Part shown: positions 1 to 8,895 of the stretch, piece by piece
How the letters are laid out: each line of letters opens with the position of its first letter
How positions within the stretch are numbered: position 1 is the stretch's first letter
DNA from: Fodinibius halophilus
Lineage (GTDB): Bacteria; Bacteroidota; Rhodothermia; Balneolales; Balneolaceae
NCBI RefSeq assembly: GCF_011059105.1
Contig: NZ_JAALLS010000018.1
Coordinates: forward strand, 1-64,000
DNA: 64,000 nt
Direction of reading: 5' to 3'
Notes under the pieces: generated by a model
Told to the model about the DNA's origin: nothing
The model's database searches: none
Seen by the model: the letters and a program-made list of their open reading frames with translations, nothing else
Translations under genes and position numbers: made by a program

Positions 1-52
1 AAAAGCTTGAAAAAGTCATAGTATTCAGCATGACACACCGGGTTTTGCAAAT
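1..52. repeat. Partial copy of intergenic palindromic element
   Basis: The stretch TGACACACCGGGTTTTGCAA at 31-50 closely matches the right end of the element at 13610-13744 (TGACATGCCGGGTTTTGCAA), with 18 of 20 bases identical. Only this end is visible because the window begins here. No coding function is seen between position 1 and the end of dprA at 199. Confidence 0.4.
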
Positions 53-126
53 CTGCCTGTTACCCAGGAGAAGATTACGATTGGCTTTGTCCTATAAAGT
101 TACAAAAACAACACCACTCCACTGCC

Positions 127-151
127 AGTTGAACTCCAAGGGAGTTCAACT
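127..151. other. Perfect 11-bp hairpin downstream of dprA
   Basis: AGTTGAACTCC and GGAGTTCAACT form an 11-bp perfect stem with a 3-nt AAG loop, 48 bases past the dprA stop. No T-run follows on the minus strand. It could be a transcript-end hairpin or part of a repeat, but it is not a classical intrinsic terminator. Confidence 0.4.
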
Positions 152-198
152 CCCGTAATAGAAATGATTCTTCGACTCCCTCCACAAAAAATCTATCC

Positions 199-1380
199 TT
201 AAAGTAACTCAAAATTTTTACCGGCCGTTTGGCGGATACAGCCAAGCATTTCAAGTTCTAACAATTTAGGCATCAATTGGTGAGTGGGTTTTCCCAACTG
301 TTCTGCCAACTTATCGATATGCAGCGAATCCTCTTCCAGTGTTTTACATATTTCAATAGAAAACTCATCCAATTCCTGTGAAGTCCACTTCATTTCCGGC
401 TCAGGTTGTTCCTGATCGTCCGGCCTAGTATCGATCGTAATATGCACCTTAATCTCTGTTAATATATCCTCTACATTCTGAACCAGCTTGCCCATTCCTC
501 TTTTGATTAGGCTATTACAACCAATAGCATTAGGGTGCCCTACGGGGTGAGGAATCACAAATACTTCTCTGTTTTGGTCAATCGCCGACTTGGCAGTTAT
601 CATACTACCCCCTTCTATGCCCGAAGCCACAACCAGCGTTCCGTGTGTCATTCCGCTGACAATACGATTGCGAACCGGAAAATTACCCATCTCCGGGGCC
701 GTTCCCAGGGGAAACTCTGAAATAATAGCTCCGCCGGTTTTTACAATTTCAGAAGCCAATCCCTTGTGATCGCTTGGATAGATCCAATCAATACCCGAGC
801 CCAACACTGCTATCGTCTTTCCTCCTGCAGAAATCGTTGCCCGATGAGCTGCTCCGTCAATGCCGTACGCCAATCCACTGACAATGGTTAAATTATGCTC
901 TACCAGCTTCTTGGTAAACTTTTCAGCCATATTAACGGCATATTCTCCGGCCTTTCGGGTTCCCACCACAGCGAGGCTGTCGGTTTGTAATACTTTTCTG
1001 TCTCCTTTAATCCAAAGCAGGAGCGGGGGATCGTAAATCTCCCGGAGAAGTGGCGGGTAATCATCATCCCAATAGGTCATGATTTCCGCGCCAGTATTTT
1101 CAGTTTTTTGAAGGATATCATCCACCTCATCCCAGCGGTTAAAGGTAACCACCTCGTCAGCGGTTACGGGACCAATCCCTCGAATGGACTCTAATTCATG
1201 GCGTTCCAGCCGAAAAATAAGCTGTGGATGTTCGACAGACTGCAACAACAACCGGATGCGTTGGGCACCCAGATTATCCATTAGATGTAGGGCTACAAAC
1301 TCTCTAACGGGTGGTTCATACGTCTTCTCTCGTGGATTCAATGTCTTGTAATTTCTCCCAGATGACTTCTTTAAGCTCAT
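199..1380 (-). CDS. dprA: DNA-processing protein DprA
   Basis: DprA/Smf binds incoming single-stranded DNA and loads RecA during natural transformation. The Rossmann-like core is clear (IVSGLAYGIDGAAH, VLGSGIDWIYP, NFPVRNRIVSGM, EGGSMITA), and a C-terminal winged-helix segment follows (about residues 330-393). Upstream of the core, residues 26-75 form the usual helical helix-hairpin-helix-like N-terminus. The start is uncertain. The first ATG (1380) overlaps obgE by 65 bases, a TTG lies at 1341, and the next ATG (1281) would cut into the conserved N-terminal helix. It is the last gene of the accD-peptidase-obgE-dprA run. Confidence 0.93.
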   Translation of the reverse strand: MSLKKSSGRNYKTLNPREKTYEPPVREFVALHLMDNLGAQRIRLLLQSVEHPQLIFRLERHELESIRGIGPVTADEVVTFNRWDEVDDILQKTENTGAEIMTYWDDDYPPLLREIYDPPLLLWIKGDRKVLQTDSLAVVGTRKAGEYAVNMAEKFTKKLVEHNLTIVSGLAYGIDGAAHRATISAGGKTIAVLGSGIDWIYPSDHKGLASEIVKTGGAIISEFPLGTAPEMGNFPVRNRIVSGMTHGTLVVASGIEGGSMITAKSAIDQNREVFVIPHPVGHPNAIGCNSLIKRGMGKLVQNVEDILTEIKVHITIDTRPDDQEQPEPEMKWTSQELDEFSIEICKTLEEDSLHIDKLAEQLGKPTHQLMPKLLELEMLGCIRQTAGKNFELL

Positions 1381-2326
1381 CTATATGGTAGTTGGTTGCA
1401 GACGAAATTTCAACTACTGGGATGTCTAAGTCAACTTTTTTTTCTTCATCGAGCTCATAATTCTCTTGAAGATCCATTTTCGTAATCGCCAACACCCTTG
1501 GCTTATCAAGCAAGTCTGCACGATATTGACGCACTTCATCAAGCAATGCCTCGTATTCGTACTCAATATCCTGCTGCGAACTTACCATAAACAGGAGCAC
1601 ATTATTACGTTCAATATGGCGCAAAAACTGAATTCCCAGCCCACGTCCATCGTGTGCCTCCTCAATAATGCCAGGTATATCTGCCATTACAAAAGTACGG
1701 TAATCGGGCATAGTTACAACACCAAGGTTCGGAGAAAGCGTTGTAAAAGGATAGGAATCTATCTTCGGCTTCGCCCCCGACATCGCTGATAGTAACGTAC
1801 TTTTGCCGGCATTGGGGAATCCTACTAATCCCACATCAGCAATAAGCTTAAGCTCAATCTCTATCGCCCGTTCTTCTCCTTCTTTACCATCCTGTGCGTG
1901 GCGCGGGGTCTGGTTGGTAGACGTTCTAAAGTGCCAGTTTCCAAGTCCCCCTTTTCCGCCTTCGGCTACAACAATTTCTTGGTCATGCTCGGTAATCTCT
2001 CCGAGGCGCTCTTTGGTATCGGCATCATAGATCACACAACCCAATGGAGCTTCCAATATTTCGTCATCACCGGACTTCCCCTTCTTTTTACTGGGACCGC
2101 CGCGAGCTCCATCTTTGGCATTCACATACTTACGATAACGCAGATCTAACAGCGTATTAAGTTGTTCATTTCCCCTCAGGATTACATCACCACCATCGCC
2201 GCCGTCACCTCCATCGGGACCACCGCGGGGTACATACTTTTCTCTGCGAAAATGTACTGATCCTGGTCCGCCGTTTCCGCCGGTAACATAAATTTTTGCG
2301 TAATCGGCAAACTGAACTCGTCCCAT
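1316..2326 (-). CDS. obgE: GTPase Obg/CgtA
   Basis: Ribosome-associated GTPase acting in 50S assembly and stress control. The glycine-rich Obg fold covers residues 1-158. The G domain carries the P-loop GFPNAGKST (169-177), DIPG (216-219), TKMD (282-285) and the G5 SSA (308-310). The protein is 336 residues and ends after the G domain, so it lacks the C-terminal OCT domain of some Gram-positive Obg proteins. It starts one base after the upstream peptidase gene stops, which suggests co-transcription. Its 3' end overlaps the dprA reading frame. Confidence 0.97.
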   Translation of the reverse strand: MGRVQFADYAKIYVTGGNGGPGSVHFRREKYVPRGGPDGGDGGDGGDVILRGNEQLNTLLDLRYRKYVNAKDGARGGPSKKKGKSGDDEILEAPLGCVIYDADTKERLGEITEHDQEIVVAEGGKGGLGNWHFRTSTNQTPRHAQDGKEGEERAIEIELKLIADVGLVGFPNAGKSTLLSAMSGAKPKIDSYPFTTLSPNLGVVTMPDYRTFVMADIPGIIEEAHDGRGLGIQFLRHIERNNVLLFMVSSQQDIEYEYEALLDEVRQYRADLLDKPRVLAITKMDLQENYELDEEKKVDLDIPVVEISSATNYHIDELKEVIWEKLQDIESTREDV

Positions 2327-2327
2327 A

Positions 2328-4517
2328 CTAGAGATTCTCTAAAATAAAGTTGTTAAGTAATTTAAATAGATGGTTGCGTGTATTTCCACCATATATGCCG
2401 TGACTTCTATTCGGATAATACATCGTTTCAAATTGTACATCCTCAGCCACCAGTTTATCAACCATTTCAACAGCATTCTGGAAATGTACATTATCATCGC
2501 CCGTTCCATGTACCAACAGGTAATTACCTTCTATCTGTCCGGCATAGGTTAAGGGCGAACCATTTTTATATCCTTCGGGATTCATTTGAGGAGTCTGCAT
2601 AAATCGCTCGGTATAAATGGTATCATAATACTTCCAGTTTGTCACCGGTGCTACAGCAATGGCTGTACTAAAGATATCGTTACCTTGGGCGAGAACCAAG
2701 CTCGACATATATCCGCCATAACTCCATCCCCAGATACCAATACGACTGGTATCAATAAAATCATACTGCTCAATCAGATACTTGGCCGCATTAATCTGGT
2801 CCTGCACTTCGTACTGCCCAAGCTTTTTATACAGCTGTTTCTCAAAATCACGTCCGCGACCTCCCGTACCACGGTTATCAACGCTTACAACGATATATCC
2901 TTGCTCTGTCAAGTATCGATGCCAAGTTGGACGTTGGCGCCCCCCATACCGTTTAGAGACCGTCTGGCTGCCCGGTCCGCCATATACATAAAACAGTACC
3001 GGATACTTCTGTTCAGGATCAAAGTCATGGGGCTTCATGATATACCCATTTAACGTAGCCTGCTCAAGAGGAATTTCAATATATTCTTTAGATGGCATCG
3101 CATATTTAGAAAGCGTATCCTTCAACGCTGTATTGCCCTCCAATACCCGAACCTTTTCGCCATTCCCCTTGTGCAAGGTATACTGTGGAGGTGATTGCGG
3201 GGCCGAATAGGTCTCGATATAATATTTATAATCACGACTCATATTGATCCCATTCCAACCCTCGCCATCACTTAGCTTTACTTTGCCACTGCCATCAATA
3301 TTGATGCTATAAAGATGACGCTGCAGTGGTGAGGCTTCGGTACTCACATAATAGACCTTGCCGGAATCCTCATTATAGCCAAGGTAGTTCGTTACTTCCC
3401 AATCTCCTTTGGTGATCTGACGAATAAGCTCACCGGACATATCGTACAGATAAATGTGATTATACCCAGACTCTTCACTGGTATAGATGAACTGATCACC
3501 ATTTTGCAAGAACTTCAGGTTATCATTAACATCAATCCAGGCATCTCTGGTTTCGGTTTTAATGATTTCCGTTTCACCGGTATTCACATCAGCCAGCATC
3601 AGGTCCTGCTTGTTTTGTAACCTGTTCATACGACGAATCGCTAACACATTGGAATTTTTGGTCCAATTAATCCGCGGAATGTACTGATCATTTTCAGACC
3701 CGATATCCATCCATGTGGTTTGATCTTGTTGCAGATCATAAACCCCAATTTTAACGATGGAGTTCTTTTCACCTGCTTTGGGATACTTGAACCGCGTCAG
3801 TCCGGGATACAACTCCCCCCAGTCAGTCATAAAAAATTCTTTTACCCGGCTTTCGTCAAAACGATAGAACGCAATTTTTTCTCCATCAGGCGACCAATAC
3901 CATGCCCGTGCAATACCAAACTCTTCTTCGTATACCCAATCGGTAGCACCATTGATAATATGATTGAACTTGCCATCAGTAGTGATCGCTTTCTCTTCGC
4001 CGGTTTCAAGGTTTACCAGGTATAAATTATTATCCCGGACAAAAGCCGCCTTTTCGCCCGAAGGCGAAAGCTTGGCATATTGCTGCTTTTTATCTGACTT
4101 CGTGAGCTTCTGTATTTTTCCTGTTTTTAAATCATAAATAAAATAGTGTTCACGGGTGCTACGTCGCCAAATACGCTCTACGTCTGTTTTTATAAGGATC
4201 TTGCTCTCATCAGCAGAAAACTGGTAGCCCTGAATAAGAACAGGCTTCTCACGACCTTCCACACGCAGACTAGAAGTAGCAACGAGCACTTCGTAATCTC
4301 CTGTAAGGATATTGTATTTACGAAGCTCGATATCATTTTCCGTACGCTCAACAGTAGTATAATACTGTCCGTCTTTCATCCAGTTTACCTGCTGAATACC
4401 TGATGGCGAGAACGTACCACTGGCTACATCTTTGAACGTGATCTCTTTCTTTTCTTGCGCCTGTACCGGATGTAGAAACCATCCAAATACAACTAATAGA
4501 ATTAATAGCTTTTTCAT
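2328..4517 (-). CDS. S9B dipeptidyl peptidase IV-like secreted peptidase
   Basis: A 729-residue prolyl oligopeptidase-family enzyme that should release Xaa-Pro dipeptides from peptide N-termini. An N-terminal signal peptide ends near VQA-Q (residue 20/21), so it acts in the periplasm or on the surface. A beta-propeller (about 30-480) contains DWVYEEEF (193-200), the S9B double-Glu motif that binds the substrate amine. The hydrolase domain has S599 in GWSYGGY, D674 in HGTGDDNVH and H706 in RSHGIYGG, matching the DPP IV triad. It lies 111 bases behind accD. The order peptidase-obgE is not a known functional pairing. Confidence 0.93.
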   Translation of the reverse strand: MKKLLILLVVFGWFLHPVQAQEKKEITFKDVASGTFSPSGIQQVNWMKDGQYYTTVERTENDIELRKYNILTGDYEVLVATSSLRVEGREKPVLIQGYQFSADESKILIKTDVERIWRRSTREHYFIYDLKTGKIQKLTKSDKKQQYAKLSPSGEKAAFVRDNNLYLVNLETGEEKAITTDGKFNHIINGATDWVYEEEFGIARAWYWSPDGEKIAFYRFDESRVKEFFMTDWGELYPGLTRFKYPKAGEKNSIVKIGVYDLQQDQTTWMDIGSENDQYIPRINWTKNSNVLAIRRMNRLQNKQDLMLADVNTGETEIIKTETRDAWIDVNDNLKFLQNGDQFIYTSEESGYNHIYLYDMSGELIRQITKGDWEVTNYLGYNEDSGKVYYVSTEASPLQRHLYSINIDGSGKVKLSDGEGWNGINMSRDYKYYIETYSAPQSPPQYTLHKGNGEKVRVLEGNTALKDTLSKYAMPSKEYIEIPLEQATLNGYIMKPHDFDPEQKYPVLFYVYGGPGSQTVSKRYGGRQRPTWHRYLTEQGYIVVSVDNRGTGGRGRDFEKQLYKKLGQYEVQDQINAAKYLIEQYDFIDTSRIGIWGWSYGGYMSSLVLAQGNDIFSTAIAVAPVTNWKYYDTIYTERFMQTPQMNPEGYKNGSPLTYAGQIEGNYLLVHGTGDDNVHFQNAVEMVDKLVAEDVQFETMYYPNRSHGIYGGNTRNHLFKLLNNFILENL

Positions 4518-4628
4518 CTCTGCAATAATTTTATTGTTTAACTAACTATAGCAAGTACTGTCCATCCGGTACGGGGCACCGGTATAAGACCGGCCACTCT
4601 CAATTTTTTTTAAAAAAGCTGAAGTTAA

Positions 4629-5480
4629 CTATTGCTCGTACTTGTGGAGTAGTATCTTTAATAGTTGGGTAAGCTTGCCCTTAATTTTGTTACGTGGGGT
4701 AATAAAGTCCAGGAATCCATGATCAAGCAAATATTCTGATCGCTGAAAGCCTTCCGGCAGATCACGACCTATAGTCTGACGAATCACCCGGGGACCAGCA
4801 AAGCCGATAAGGGCTTCGGGTTCGGCAATATTGAAATCGCCGAGCATTGCAAAGCTGGCTGTAACTCCACCGGTTGTTGGATTGGTCATCAATGAAATAT
4901 AAGGAACACCTTCTTCCTCAAGTTGAGCTAATTTAGCCGAGGTCTTCGCCATCTGCATCAGGCTCAATACACTTTCCATCATGCGCGCCCCGCCCGACTG
5001 AGAAATAATAATCAGCGGCATCTCATTTTCACGGGCGTGATCAATGGCCATACCAATGCGTTCACCAACCACAGAGCCCATGCTACCGCCAATAAAACTG
5101 AAGTCCATACAGGTGATAACCACATCCAGGTCGTTCATTTTGCCAATACCAACGCGAACAGCATCAGACTGTCCCGTCTTTTCCTGGTATTGCTCCAGGC
5201 GATCACTGTATTTCTTGCGATCTTCAAAATCCAGGGGATCAGTAGGCTGAATCTCCTGCCCAATCTCTTCAAATTCCCCATCATCAAACAGGAAAGAAAA
5301 ATATTCTTCACTTCCAATACGAAAGTGGTAACCGCTCAACGGGTCTACCCAAAGGTTATCCTCCAGTTCTCGACGGTGAATAGTTTCCCCGGTTTTGGGT
5401 ACTTTCACCCAAACGCCTTCCGGCATATCCTTACGCTGATCGGTTTGTATATTTTTGTCTTTTCTCTTAAACCAAGCCAT
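4629..5480 (-). CDS. accD: Acetyl-CoA carboxylase carboxyltransferase subunit beta, zinc ribbon lost
   Basis: Beta subunit of the carboxyltransferase that makes malonyl-CoA for fatty acid synthesis. The crotonase-fold core is intact, with the oxyanion region SQSGGARMMES, the NPTTGGVTASFAMLGD segment and FAGPRVIRQTIG. The N-terminal segment aligns without gaps to the usual C-x2-C-x15-C-x2-C zinc ribbon, but all four cysteines are replaced (V27, T30, D46, S49). Length (283 aa) is normal for AccD, so the domain is kept but should not bind zinc. The 219-bp gap to the divergent pirin gene must hold promoters for both; I saw no clear boxes there. Confidence 0.95.
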   Translation of the reverse strand: MAWFKRKDKNIQTDQRKDMPEGVWVKVPKTGETIHRRELEDNLWVDPLSGYHFRIGSEEYFSFLFDDGEFEEIGQEIQPTDPLDFEDRKKYSDRLEQYQEKTGQSDAVRVGIGKMNDLDVVITCMDFSFIGGSMGSVVGERIGMAIDHARENEMPLIIISQSGGARMMESVLSLMQMAKTSAKLAQLEEEGVPYISLMTNPTTGGVTASFAMLGDFNIAEPEALIGFAGPRVIRQTIGRDLPEGFQRSEYLLDHGFLDFITPRNKIKGKLTQLLKILLHKYEQ

Positions 5481-5699
5481 AATAGAGCAATTTCATTTTT
5501 GGTAAATGGACCCCAAAAATAACGATTCTAAGGTGAAGCTAAAATCTTTTATTTATCCAATTATTTACCTCCTATAAAATAGATTCTTCGATAAAATTGG
5601 TACAAGTAGCCCTATAAAACAAGCTGCTGTCATATTTACTTTGATATTAAACTATTTAATGTTAATTTACTGGTGAAGAATAATTAAACACTAGTTATT

Positions 5700-6566
5700 A
5701 TGTCTACCAAACAGATTGAACAAATTGTAGCACCCCGTACACCACATTATGTAGGAGACGGATTTCGAGTACATACTTTTATATCCGGCAGTATTCCCAT
5801 GCACCGCATGGATCCTTTTATTATGCTGGATTATAATCCAAAATTTCATTTCCCTCCCTCAGATAAACCAAGGGGAGTTGACGTTCATCCCCATAAAGGT
5901 TTTGAAACCGTTACTATTGCCTACAACGGCAAAGTAGCCCATCATGATAGCAGTGGTAACAGCGGCGTGATAGGCGAAGGGGATGTACAATGGATGACTG
6001 CAGGATCAGGTATCCTACACAAGGAATACCATGAGGAAGAGTTCAGCAAAAAAGGCGGCGATTTCCAGATGGCTCAGCTTTGGGTTAACCTGCCTGCAAA
6101 GTACAAATCGACCGATCCCAAATATCAAGGTATCAACAATGAAGATATTGACAAGTACACTTTACCTGATAATGGAGGCGAAATTGAGGTCATTGCCGGT
6201 TCTTATAAGGATGTAGAAGGGGCTGCTTCGACGTTCACGCCCATTCATTTGTATAACGCGCATCTAAATAAAAAGGGTAAAACTGCCTTCGACTTCCCGG
6301 AAAACTATAATACAGCCCTGCTGGTACTCGAGGGGGAGGTTCAAGTTAATGGGAGAAACGTAGCCACTGACCACTTTGCCCTTTTTGAAAACAGCGGTGA
6401 AGAATTTACTGTGGATGCTACTGAAGACGCTGTGGCACTGGTAATGAGCGGCGAACCAATCGGGGAACCCATTGCCGCCCAGGGTCCTTTTGTGATGAAT
6501 ACGCGAGAAGAACTCATCCAAGCGGTAAGGGACTTCAACAGTGGAAAATTCGGAGAAATGGAATGA
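5700..6566 (+). CDS. Pirin family bicupin protein
   Basis: A 288-residue bicupin. The N-terminal cupin holds the pirin metal ligands H63 and H65 (HPHKGFET), H107 and E109 (GILHKEYHEE), so Fe binding and quercetinase-type dioxygenase activity are plausible but unproven. The C-terminal cupin (about 195-275) lacks an obvious metal set, as is usual for pirins. It is the first gene of a plus-strand run containing a ring-cleaving dioxygenase, a hydrolase and an FMN reductase, which fits a role against quinones or flavonoid-like aromatics. A terminator follows 13 bases after the stop. Confidence 0.92.
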   Translation: MSTKQIEQIVAPRTPHYVGDGFRVHTFISGSIPMHRMDPFIMLDYNPKFHFPPSDKPRGVDVHPHKGFETVTIAYNGKVAHHDSSGNSGVIGEGDVQWMTAGSGILHKEYHEEEFSKKGGDFQMAQLWVNLPAKYKSTDPKYQGINNEDIDKYTLPDNGGEIEVIAGSYKDVEGAASTFTPIHLYNAHLNKKGKTAFDFPENYNTALLVLEGEVQVNGRNVATDHFALFENSGEEFTVDATEDAVALVMSGEPIGEPIAAQGPFVMNTREELIQAVRDFNSGKFGEME

Positions 6567-6578
6567 AAAATAATCCCA

Positions 6579-6607
6579 TTGCCCCGGCCCAGATAAAGCC
6601 GGGGCAA
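6579..6607 (+). terminator. Intrinsic terminator-like hairpin after pirin gene
   Basis: TTGCCCCGGC pairs perfectly with GCCGGGGCAA over 10 bp around a 9-nt loop. Only weak A/T tracts flank it, so readthrough into the next gene is possible. Confidence 0.6.
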
Positions 6608-6659
6608 AAACTCAAATGGATACAACAGCTGCAAGAACTCAATTATACTTTGAACAGTT

Positions 6660-7592
6660 ATGAGAAATACAGACAGAGGAATTCACCACATCTCAATAAT
6701 CTCCGGTGACGGTCAGCGTAACGCTAACTTTTATATAAAAGCTTTAGGGCTTCGCATGATGATAAAGACCGTAAATCAAGACGATCCCTCTAACTACCAC
6801 CTGTTCTATACCAACGGTTCAGGTAAACCAGGCTCCAGTATCACATTTTTTCCCTGGCCGATGGCCAAACTGGGCAAACATGGCAGCGGCGAAGCTACCA
6901 CTGTTTCTTTCGTCGTTCCCTCTGAATCAATGGGCTATTGGGCTGAACGGTTTGGAGCAAAAGGCATCAACTTTGATGGTCCCTTTGAACGGTTTGGCAA
7001 ACAGCTAATGGGTTTTCAAGATCCGGATCGATTGCAGCTGGAATTAGTTTTTGATCCCGAGATTAATAACCTAAAAAAGTGGACGGGCAGTACTGTGCCC
7101 GAAGAACACGGAATCAGAGGATTTTGGGGCACCACGATGCGTCTGACAGAAACCGAAGAGACAGCCAACATCCTGGAATCAGTCTTTGGATTTGAAGAAA
7201 AAGCTACCGAAGAAAATGCAACACTCTACCAAACCGGAAGCGAAATAGGCAATTCTGTCATTCTTGAACAGGTAGAACCCAAAGACGGGAGAAGTGGACG
7301 AGGCACCGTTCACCATGTAGCATTTCGTGCCACCGACCGGAAAAAGTTACAACAAATGCGGCAGCAAGTGCTCGACCTAGGGCTCTCTCCAACAGAAATT
7401 GTTAATCGGCATTTTTTCCGTTCTGTATATTTTAAATCCCCAGGCGGAGTACTGTTTGAGATTGCTACCGACGGCCCAGGTTACAAAGCGGTACAGGATG
7501 AAGAAGATTTGGGGCAGGCTTTGTATTTACCCGACTGGCTGGAATCGCGTCGTGATATGATTGAAAAGCGACTACCTCCAATAACTGTTTAA
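6660..7592 (+). CDS. Ring-cleaving dioxygenase (glyoxalase/VOC family, MhqO-like)
   Basis: A 310-residue vicinal-oxygen-chelate protein with two duplicated halves. The first begins GIHHISIISGD (His 9/10) and contains QLELVFD. The second contains VHHVAF and ends with LFEIATD, which supplies the His and Glu metal ligands of this fold. The layout matches MhqO/MhqA-type extradiol dioxygenases that open hydroquinone or catechol rings in quinone resistance. The next gene starts 9 bases after the stop and is MhqD-like, which supports that role. The exact substrate cannot be read from sequence. Confidence 0.88.
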   Translation: MRNTDRGIHHISIISGDGQRNANFYIKALGLRMMIKTVNQDDPSNYHLFYTNGSGKPGSSITFFPWPMAKLGKHGSGEATTVSFVVPSESMGYWAERFGAKGINFDGPFERFGKQLMGFQDPDRLQLELVFDPEINNLKKWTGSTVPEEHGIRGFWGTTMRLTETEETANILESVFGFEEKATEENATLYQTGSEIGNSVILEQVEPKDGRSGRGTVHHVAFRATDRKKLQQMRQQVLDLGLSPTEIVNRHFFRSVYFKSPGGVLFEIATDGPGYKAVQDEEDLGQALYLPDWLESRRDMIEKRLPPITV

Positions 7593-7601
7593 CTCCGTAC
7601 T

Positions 7602-8276
7602 ATGCTCAGAAATAAACCCAGTACTGACAACTCTTTTACAGGTCCTCACCAGGGGCAGCCGATCGCAGAGGCCGGTGCTCCTGCAGGACGTGCTAAAGCA
7701 GGAATGATTATGCTGCACGGTCGGGGTGCTACGGCTAAAAGCATTCTGTCGCTAAGTGATGAATTTGCCCAGCCGGATGTACGGTACCTGGCTCCACAGG
7801 CCGATACGCATACTTGGTATCCGCATCCTTTTACTGATCCGTTGACAAAGAATCAGCCACAGCTGTCCAGTGCATTACAGGCAGTTAGTAAACTCATAAA
7901 ACAGATGAATAACGAAGGAATTCCCAACGAAAAGATCGTTTTATTGGGATTTTCGCAAGGGGCATGCCTGGCATTGGAATACACAGCACGATATCCCCAA
8001 AGGATGGGCGGAATTATTGGCCTAAGTGGCGGACTCATTGGTGAAAAGATTGATCCAACTCATTATACCGGTGATCTACAAGACACCCCTGTTTTCATCG
8101 GTGTGGGCACTAATGACCACCATTTGCCCATGGCCCGGATCCATCAGTCGGCAAAAATCCTGCGTCAGCAAGGTGCAAATGTAACTAAAAAATTATATCC
8201 TGATACCGGTCACAAAGTGGTTGAAGATGAAATTAAAATCGTGCGTGGCCTTCTATCCAAAATCATACATAATTAA
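7602..8276 (+). CDS. Phospholipase/carboxylesterase family hydrolase (MhqD-like)
   Basis: A 224-residue alpha/beta hydrolase of the carboxylesterase/thioesterase type. It has the oxyanion segment MLHGRGA (37-43), nucleophile S118 in LGFSQGACL, D172 in GTNDHHLP and H204 in DTGHKV, so the triad is complete. Bacillus MhqD belongs to this family and sits with MhqO-type dioxygenases, as here. It probably hydrolyses a ring-fission product or a quinone-derived ester. No signal peptide is present, so it is cytoplasmic. Confidence 0.88.
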   Translation: MLRNKPSTDNSFTGPHQGQPIAEAGAPAGRAKAGMIMLHGRGATAKSILSLSDEFAQPDVRYLAPQADTHTWYPHPFTDPLTKNQPQLSSALQAVSKLIKQMNNEGIPNEKIVLLGFSQGACLALEYTARYPQRMGGIIGLSGGLIGEKIDPTHYTGDLQDTPVFIGVGTNDHHLPMARIHQSAKILRQQGANVTKKLYPDTGHKVVEDEIKIVRGLLSKIIHN

Positions 8277-8287
8277 CCAGATTTTAT

Positions 8288-8860
8288 ATGGCTACTTCTA
8301 ATACCAATGCAACAGTACAAATATTGGCATTTGCAGGCAGCCTCAGGCAGGGCTCCTACAACAAATCTTTAATTCAATCGGCAAAAGATTTAGCTCCGAC
8401 CTCTATGGAAATCCAAATTTTTAGCCTTAGTGGAATTCCATTATACAACGCTGATGTTGAGGCTGAAGGAAATCCCGAAGAGGTTGAAAAGTTCCAAACC
8501 GCCATTCAAAAAGCAGATGGGGTACTTATTGCAACACCCGAATATAATCACGGTGTACCGGCTGTAACAAAAAATGCCATTGATTGGGCTTCCCGCCCTT
8601 CCAGAGATGCCCCCTTGGCTAAAAAACCGGTTGGTATCCTCGGTGCTTCCCCCGGCACAACAGGAACAGCTCGGGGACAAAGTCAGCTAAGCCAGTCTCT
8701 TAAAGCAATTAATGCTTATACCATGCCCCAACCGGAGATACTGGTCTACCGAGCACACCAAAAGTTTGATGATTACGGGAACTTAACCGACGAAACAACC
8801 CGGAAGTACTTGAAAAAATATCTCAACGCCCTACAAGAATGGATAAGAACCTTTAACTGA
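8288..8860 (+). CDS. NADPH-dependent FMN reductase
   Basis: A 190-residue flavodoxin-like reductase of the NADPH-dependent FMN reductase (ChrR/azoreductase-like) family. The FMN phosphate loop is GSLRQGSYN (17-25) and the isoalloxazine-binding motif is PEYNHGVPAVTKNAIDWAS. Members reduce quinones, chromate or azo dyes by two electrons. It lies 11 bases after the hydrolase gene and completes a dioxygenase-hydrolase-reductase trio, which favours quinone detoxification. Substrate is inferred from context only. Confidence 0.9.
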   Translation: MATSNTNATVQILAFAGSLRQGSYNKSLIQSAKDLAPTSMEIQIFSLSGIPLYNADVEAEGNPEEVEKFQTAIQKADGVLIATPEYNHGVPAVTKNAIDWASRPSRDAPLAKKPVGILGASPGTTGTARGQSQLSQSLKAINAYTMPQPEILVYRAHQKFDDYGNLTDETTRKYLKKYLNALQEWIRTFN

Positions 8861-8895
8861 AAACACTCCTTTAAATTGAAACTATATTCAGTTTG

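Noticed and set aside
535-720. Open frames on the strand opposite dprA, and similar frames across the window
   Set aside because: They are antisense or out-of-frame shadows of well-supported genes and have no recognisable domains.
4575-4615. Terminator between accD and the S9B peptidase gene
   Set aside because: Several 5-bp CCGGT/ACCGG pairings compete, and no stable single stem with a T-tract in the right orientation could be chosen.
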